Source of the DNA: Pseudeuparius sepicola
Taxonomy: Eukaryota > Arthropoda > Insecta > Coleoptera > Anthribidae
Length of the DNA: 64,000 bases
NCBI GenBank assembly: GCA_963920635.1
Contig: OY987298.1
Location: forward strand, 130,085,735-130,149,734
Reading direction: 5' to 3'
The position numbers and the translations under genes were made by a program. Under the pieces are notes generated by a model, which saw nothing but the letters and a program-made list of their open reading frames with translations, had not been told where the DNA came from and ran no database searches. How positions within the stretch are numbered: the stretch's first letter is position 1; each line of letters begins with the position of its first letter. Below, in pieces: positions 57,965-64,000 of this stretch.

Positions 57965-58243
57965 TATAGGTACGTTTTTTTTACAGACGAACAGTACAAA
58001 TGTTTCGGCATGTCATAATTTTAATATTCTCAACTGATTGGATCAAGTGTATTATTAATTTATAAGTAACTCAGTTATATTATCATGATAATACGTGTTA
58101 AGATACATTTTTTTTTTCATAACCTAATAAAATAATAATATCAACATGACTTTTATATTCAAATCTGCGATTTAATATAATATGGTCCCTTAAAATTTCT
58201 AAGATGTATTATATCTACTGTATATTTTCTTCCTGGGGGTAAT

Positions 58244-58770
58244 TATATTTAGGGATATTCGGCCATTTTTTGAGCATTGCTGAATATATAGCAAGGCCGA
58301 ATAATGCTTTGAACAACCGAATGCTCGACTAATTATTCGTTGAGTCAATACGGTTTTGATAAATTTTTTGAATAATAAATAGAAAGATTTTCATTTTAAA
58401 AAGCACCATTATCCAACTTAAATTAGGTTAGGTGCCTCACCAGCCAGCCGTAAAATACTTATTTGGCCTTGTCGAATAGTTGAAGAATGGAGGAATGGAG
58501 GAATATTTGCCCAATTATTATTATATTTGGTGCATCTCTACTTTAAGTATTAATCTTTCTTTCTTTGTCTAAGGGTCATTTTTGATATTGGTGTGTATTC
58601 ATCCGTCATTCAGTTATCAGAATAAGAGGCCCTTAAAAAGCGTTTTCATAAGAAATACTATATATTTGAGAGATTAACCGAATATTTTGCCAAATAGTTA
58701 GCCGAATATGCGGCTAAATAGTTAGCCCAATATTAGGCCGAATATTTGGTATTCAGCCAAAATCGCTAGG
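58244..58770. repeat. GGCCGAATATTCGG-type degenerate repeat
   Basis: Many variants of ggccgaatatt, gccgaatatgcgg and attcggcc, facing both ways, dominate the two ends of this stretch. Repeats of this style are common in insect genomes. No coding content. Confidence 0.5.
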
Positions 58771-58782
58771 CCGCATGCCTAC

Positions 58783-58975
58783 ATGCGCCGTAAATAAATG
58801 TTTAATTTCGCTATATGTGATTTAATATAGTTATATTGTAAAAAGTGAAATAAAAAAACAGTTAATATTTTCGCTTTCCTAAAGAAATGACAAGTGACAG
58901 TTGACCTATATGCGCCGTAAATAAATGTTTAATTTCGCTATATATGATTCAATATAGTTATATTGTAAAAAGTTA
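58783..58975. repeat. Direct duplication of about 68 bp
   Basis: The block atgcgccgtaaataaatg...atatagttatattgtaaaaagt occurs at 58790-58850 and again at 58912-58974, offset by about 124 bp with a few substitutions. Two tandem units of a longer repeat are likely. Confidence 0.7.
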
Positions 58976-61435
58976 AACAAGTCTAAAAAATCCAGTTAAC
59001 ATTTTTGCTCGAAATTTCTAACAAAAAAAAAGGTGTTTTTTGAGGTAACTCAAGGTTACGTTTTTTCAAAATGTTTAATTTTTGGTTTCTACCAACGTAT
59101 TTACTTATAACTTTGATATGGTAAAACAAAATTGCAGTTAATATTTTTTTCTAGGTCAAATTCTATTTTCCCTGGCCTAATATAATACCATTTAGTAGAG
59201 GATACATATTCTTTTACTCAATGATAATACTCTGTGGCAATGAAAATAGTGGGAAAAAATCTATACTGTTCTATTATAACCTTAAAATAAAAAAGTGGAC
59301 TTAACACCTTCTCGGAACTCAGACAAGTATTTTTAAATAGCAAGCAGAGCTTGAAAAACTGAGCGTCCGAGTGTACCTTTGATTTGTTTTTCTTTTTCGG
59401 TTCTTCCCACCAGAATTTATGGAATGCGTTCAATGAGTTTTTTTATGACCAGTAATGAAACATTTTTAATCTGCCCACATCTGGAATCCAGTTTAATCCA
59501 GCCCCAGTTTTTCCCAATTTTAAATTTAATATTTTGCTGTATATTGATTTTGCGTTATTTCCACAAATCGCACCATTAGGCACATCACTGCGATAGCGAT
59601 AGGTACCTACGTTTTTTCGCTATTTTAGTGGAGTTCGTTGGCTGAAACCATACATATTATGTATAATGATTTTGTAACGATTCGTCCTATTAGCTATACA
59701 GTTTGTAGTTTATGCACTTTTTTTTATAGAATATTTTCATATACATACCTGTATCAAGGATAGAAGGAAGTTACGACAATTTCACTTGATTTGAGATTCA
59801 GATCCGTTATCTGTCTATATGCTTGTGGGTCATTATTTTACAGTTATTACCAAGTATTAAATACTCATTTTGTTTTAGTACCCCCTCAAAAATACAAAAG
59901 TAAAGGATATTATTAAATTAAATGTGTTTGACGATTGCTAAATTAAGTTGAATACAGCAAGAAAACAAGTTAAGCACCTATGCTACAATCAAATAACTCC
60001 TGCGCTTGGCATAAATAAAAGCACGTGTTTGATGACGTTCTGCGAAATAAGGCAATAAGGCAATATGCCATAAAATATCAGAGCGCCTGGCAACAGGGAT
60101 GTAATCGGTCGCAAAAGTGTATTTATGCGGTTTTATCTTGTTGTCTTGTTGTCAGCTAGTTAGACACTGCCAAAAATAATGTTATCGATGTTTTGAACCA
60201 TTTTAATTAAGCTAATAAATTTTCTCCGAAATATTTTGACGTAAACAATTGTAATTCTATGGTACGAGTTATTCGATTTTAGTATAGGTCATATTCTATT
60301 TCGTAAAACACGAAATGTATAAAAATATATACCTACATATATTTATTTCTGGTACTCCTGAAGATACTGATTCAAAAGTGGTAGACTTCTGCAGTATAAA
60401 GTAGTAGATACACTGATAAAAACCAAACAATATAAGAGTCCATGTAAGAAGGGAAAAATATTCATTAAAACTAAAAAACCATTAGAAATGTGGAAATGGA
60501 AATAAGTGCATTACATGGAATACCTATTTTTTTTTCTATCCCATAGCACATAACACAATCAAGTCTTTGCGTTCTTCCATGTCAGTTTGCGCGTCTAGTT
60601 TGTCAGTGATGTCAGCCAGCAGCTACCACGAGAACATGCGAGTGCGCGCTAATGTTAAAAGAATGAAGTAACACATCTGTTTACAATCCAAAATATCATA
60701 GTAAGTATAACCATAGAAGAATCATAGTAGATGGTAAAACCGGAAATATATAACAATCATTTTTCGACTTCCTCATAAATTTCACTTCAAAGGTGTCTTC
60801 TTCGATAAAATTAAGTCCAATTACCTCTAATATTGTAGATTTTTCTCTTTAGATCGTACTAACAAATATTAGTCCAAATGCAAATAGTAAATTTACGATA
60901 TGTTGTGCAAGTGGAAAGTGCGCTCCAGCCTTGACGCGTGAGCTTACCATCAGATGATTAGAAAAGCGCTGTTAAAAAGGGATTTTAATGCACTTCTGAA
61001 AATATTTCTTTATTTTTTGGTTGACTTTAGAATTTTTTAATTTGAGATTCGTATTAAGATATTTTTCCAGTTGTGGTTAAATTTATTTACATCATGACTG
61101 ACAGAGCCCCTATATGGATGAGCCACCACTGTCTGGAGCTATGCAGAAGCATTAAAAATACTTATACGTCCTAACTAAAGGGTACCTACTATCGGAGAAA
61201 CTGACGCTATTCTCGATGGGTATACCTACATGGACTCCGCAATTTATTTTTCAAATATGTTTTTCAATTTAACATGTCAAAACCTTGATGAGTTTGATTC
61301 TTATCTATAGACGCCAATAAAGTAGAGTCTCCTTCACAATTCCTCCGCACAAGCATGTGGCTGCTTCTGAATACTCCTAGTCTGAAGTATGCGGTGAGGG
61401 TGAGAATTATTATTATTTCTACATATACCCTGTAG
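58976..61435. other. Long AT-rich stretch without recognisable genes
   Basis: Only chance frames. 60570-60660 is slightly GC-richer, with a gtttgTCAGTgatg initiator-like word, but nothing else supports a promoter. Confidence 0.35.
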
Positions 61436-61439
61436 TTAT

Positions 61440-61900
61440 ATGGTCAATAATATCAGAGCAGGCTCACCTTCTCTGTCGGGGACACTGGCCGGCAACCTCG
61501 ACTTTCTGTAGCCCCAATATGCATAAGGTGGACTCCTTAGCCGCATTAGCATTACTAATTGAAAGCGGCCCCCGGTTTGCCCGAATGGCAGCGCGCGCCG
61601 GCGGGCTAACTGGCAAAACATCCTCGGAAGCCGGGCATCTGCATAATGGCAACTTTAAGAATTAAAACGGTATTCATTCCGGAGTTGGCGCTGGCGTTTC
61701 CCGTCAAGGGCCATTTCCGGGGCGGTTATGGTGATCTGCGCACCCCGCTGAGCGAACTGCGGGATTTAAATAAATGAGGCTTGCGTAAACGCGCCGACTG
61801 TGCGGAATCGTTGGGTTTTGCTTCCCAAAATTTCGCCGTTTCCCTTTCCTACTCTCCTCCGGGTTGATTCTACCGATCAGCGATAATTTGTTCCTAAACC
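61440..61900. other. GC-richer island 5
   Basis: The longest GC-rich block here. It includes gcagcgcgcgccggcggg and ggccatttccggggcggtta as well as AT-rich homeobox-like words (attaa, taattg). Frames through it are short and on both strands. Conserved non-coding or enhancer-like DNA is a reasonable guess; not a recognisable gene. Confidence 0.4.
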
Positions 61901-61989
61901 TCACCTGGTGGCAACTGGTAGGTATATGGGAAGGTCAACATCTATTTTCTCAGCCGAGTTGCCTACGGAACTCGGTTTGGCCAACTAGC

Positions 61990-62410
61990 ACGGGCGTAGC
62001 CAGGATTTAGTTTTTGGGGGGGGGGGGTTAGTTTGAGAAGTAAATAAAACAACAAAAATATACTTACATGAAATTTAATATCTATATATTCATCCGAAAA
62101 ACTACGACATATTTATAAAGTTGTTAACTTTAAATGAAATGGATAAATTAATTTCGTTCCTCTGCGCTAAATCTAAAACCATTAAAGAAGAAATCTTCGG
62201 CTTTAATATATCCACTACTTCATCTGCATGAATTTCTGTTCCATAGTGAATGTTCCTTAGAGCCAAACCATTAAGTCTGTTTTTACTTGTAGTGTTTCGT
62301 AAATAGTTTTTCAGTCTCCTTAGGCTCGACAAAGACCTTTCTGGGGTAGCAGTGGATATACAGGAATGGTAGCCAAGATTTGTAGTAATGTGTAAATATT
62401 AGGATAAAGG
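61990..62410 (-). pseudogene. hAT transposase C-terminal relic
   Basis: The minus strand gives LYPNIYTLLQILATIPV (about 62344-62405) and, one frame over, STATPERSLSSLRRLKNYL followed by RNTTSKNRLNGLALRNIH (down to about 62225), ending at a TAG at 62102. This is the IPVSxAxxERSFSxLxxIKxYLR...RLxxLAL signature of the hAT dimerisation domain. One frameshift lies just after IPV. The nearby cacgggcgtagccagg (61990) resembles a hAT end (CAGTGGCGTAGCC); no right end or 8-bp duplication was found. Confidence 0.8.
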
Positions 62411-63168
62411 TTTTTATCGCACATATCTAGGCATTCCAAACTAGATTTCGGGGTAGGCAAGTTCGGCTGCAACTGCGTCTGCCTCTCGTCAAAAGATGGC
62501 GCTAGGCGCTACTATTACTACATATATTCAAACGTAATAATAATTTATCTCTTCACTCCTCGTATTTTTAGGTAATATTTTGCTTATTTTGGGGGGGGGG
62601 GGGGTTTATTCAAGCTAAGGTTACAATTATTATCCAATAGAGGTATAACATTAACTTTGCACAAAAACTTCCTGCGAAGGCAGCACTTCTCTCGCGAGTT
62701 TCGCGACGTCGCGCGAAATTGAGAATTGTTGCGGAACCAGCAATTTAACTTCAAACGAAACTTGATATCGCATAATATGTGGCAGTACATGATGTACCGG
62801 CAATTCGTAGGGACGCACGGCAAATATCTCATGCATAACATTTAGCGTTGCTCCGGTGGAAGTGATTAGATTATCCAACAGAACTCGATATTTGAGTTAT
62901 ACATTATGGAGCGCCACAGAAAGCGAAGCAGCAAGAATTTCAAACCACGTGGCCCTTTTATCAAATTAGGTTGGGAGACGTAGTCGATGTTTTTGTAAAT
63001 ATTGGAGTATATGTATAGGCTGCCATACTGCTGCAGCGATGCACTTTAGCAATTGTTTACTTGAATGTTCCCGTCTAATCAAGGCGGCGGGCGACGAAAA
63101 GTAGAAGGAAGCGCTCCATTCCCTTCGCCTCTCCATTGTCTCTTGCCGACAGGACCACAGATATTGTA
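62411..63168. other. No recognisable gene
   Basis: Contains a run of about 14 G at 62591. No supported frame. Composition becomes more balanced after 62680. Confidence 0.35.
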
Positions 63169-63390
63169 GGCGCACTGAGAGATTGCGTCCGCGGGGAAGC
63201 GGGGAGCGCGGAGAACGATTTGTCGCTATTGGCCGACTGCAACAGTGCAAAAAATGCACCGCGCTTTCGTGTTCGCAATTAAAAATAGAACCAAGGCTAG
63301 GTTCAGAGGACTGATTATTCCTAGGCGTGCTCGTCGAAATCTTTAATTTCCGCTCCCCGCTTCCCCGCGGACGCAATCTCTCAGTGCGCC
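63169..63390. repeat. Perfect 40-bp inverted repeat with 142-bp loop
   Basis: GGCGCACTGAGAGATTGCGT at 63169, continuing through ccgcggggaagcggggagcg to 63208, is exactly inverted at 63351-63390. The loop is 142 bp. No clear target duplication, though the flanks ttgta and ttgca are similar. It may be a short element with GGCGCACTGAGAG ends or a structured regulatory region. Confidence 0.8.
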
Positions 63391-64000
63391 TTGCATAGTT
63401 TTCAGCGGGGACGAGAGGCAAGGAGTAACGGCGTTCGGACTGCCTAGACCATATTGGAAGTGGCCTTTCAATGTGTTATAGTTATATCTTCATTGATAGC
63501 TGGGACCAACTATAGCGTATTATAAGCAAATATGTCGAAAACCAGAGCAGTCAAATAAGAAACATATCAACAAATTGATGGTTATGCCTATAAGGAAACA
63601 TATTTCTTCTACTCCGCGTGTATATTTGCTGTTTTCTTCACAACCTACTTAAGTAGACAATCCCTGTCCACTGAAGGGATATGATTTCATATCCATCCTA
63701 TGACATATATGAAATCGATATCCTTCAATCAATTCAATGTATTAAATTATTATTATAATTATTATTATCAATTTAATGTATTGAATTATTTTCACCGTTT
63801 CTCCAAATACTTGTTTAGCATCTATTGTTACACATAGAAAATATATAATAAAAAATACGTAAACTGTACAACTCTGTGCGCCGGTATATTATAGAATAGG
63901 CGGATATTGTGGATATTCTACTAGGTATATGATGTTCGTAAACGCAGTTTGGGATTCGCTATTCAAATTTGGTCGATAAATTATGAAACTTTCAGGGAAA
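63391..64000. other. No recognisable gene
   Basis: Includes an imperfect palindrome around gaagggatatgatttcatatc (63676) and a duplicated caatttaatgtattgaatta-type word at 63730-63790. Otherwise featureless. Confidence 0.35.

Overview
This window looks like transposon-dense insect nuclear DNA. It is AT-rich and shows no bacterial operons, rRNA or tRNA genes. It carries many families typical of insect genomes: TA-flanked CAGGGTG foldback repeats, hAT elements, a Penelope-like element and Maverick-like termini. Beetle or hemipteran are possible guesses, but the order cannot be settled from sequence alone. I see no complete host gene. Host-like material is limited to a few candidate exons or 5' regions and several GC-richer islands.

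The standout feature is a 14,162-bp element at 21497-35658. It is almost entirely one palindrome, with arms of about 6.75 kb (21497-28246 and 28912-35658) around a 665-bp spacer. By eye the arms differ at only a few SNPs and one small indel. The element begins AGTAGTATAGC, ends with the reverse complement of that, and is flanked by a perfect 6-bp duplication, ATAATT. Those are the terminal hallmarks of Maverick/Polinton elements. No polymerase, integrase or capsid gene is visible. The only gene-like trace is a short frameshifted reading frame with a TPGL motif, present once per arm. The simplest reading is a half-element that was inverted-duplicated, perhaps by snap-back during protein-primed replication, and then integrated normally.

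Layout. 0-4 kb: hairpin and foldback TA elements and a hAT relic whose transposase C-terminus is readable on the minus strand. 4.2-7.5 kb: a decayed Penelope-like retroelement (minus strand) with pseudo-LTRs, reverse transcriptase and GIY-YIG pieces and a hammerhead-like motif. 9-14.5 kb: foldback elements, a 1-kb non-autonomous hAT, a solo LTR and a 1.1-kb inverted-repeat element. 17.1-21.3 kb: a hAT element with a perfect 8-bp duplication, itself interrupted by a TA foldback element and a second, smaller hAT. 21.5-35.7 kb: the giant palindrome. 36-49 kb: interspersed repeats, hairpins, GC islands, one long unidentified reading frame at 46.4-46.7 kb and mariner-type transposase relics. 48.6-58 kb: several TA-flanked elements, two of them large (1.8 and 2.6 kb) and carrying non-repeat interiors. 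58-64 kb: GGCCGAAT-rich repeats, a tandem duplication, a GC island, another hAT relic and a perfect 40-bp inverted repeat.

Nearly all open frames of 60-130 codons here are chance frames inside repeats. Boundaries supported by target-site duplications are the firmest calls. Family assignments rest on motifs recognised by eye.
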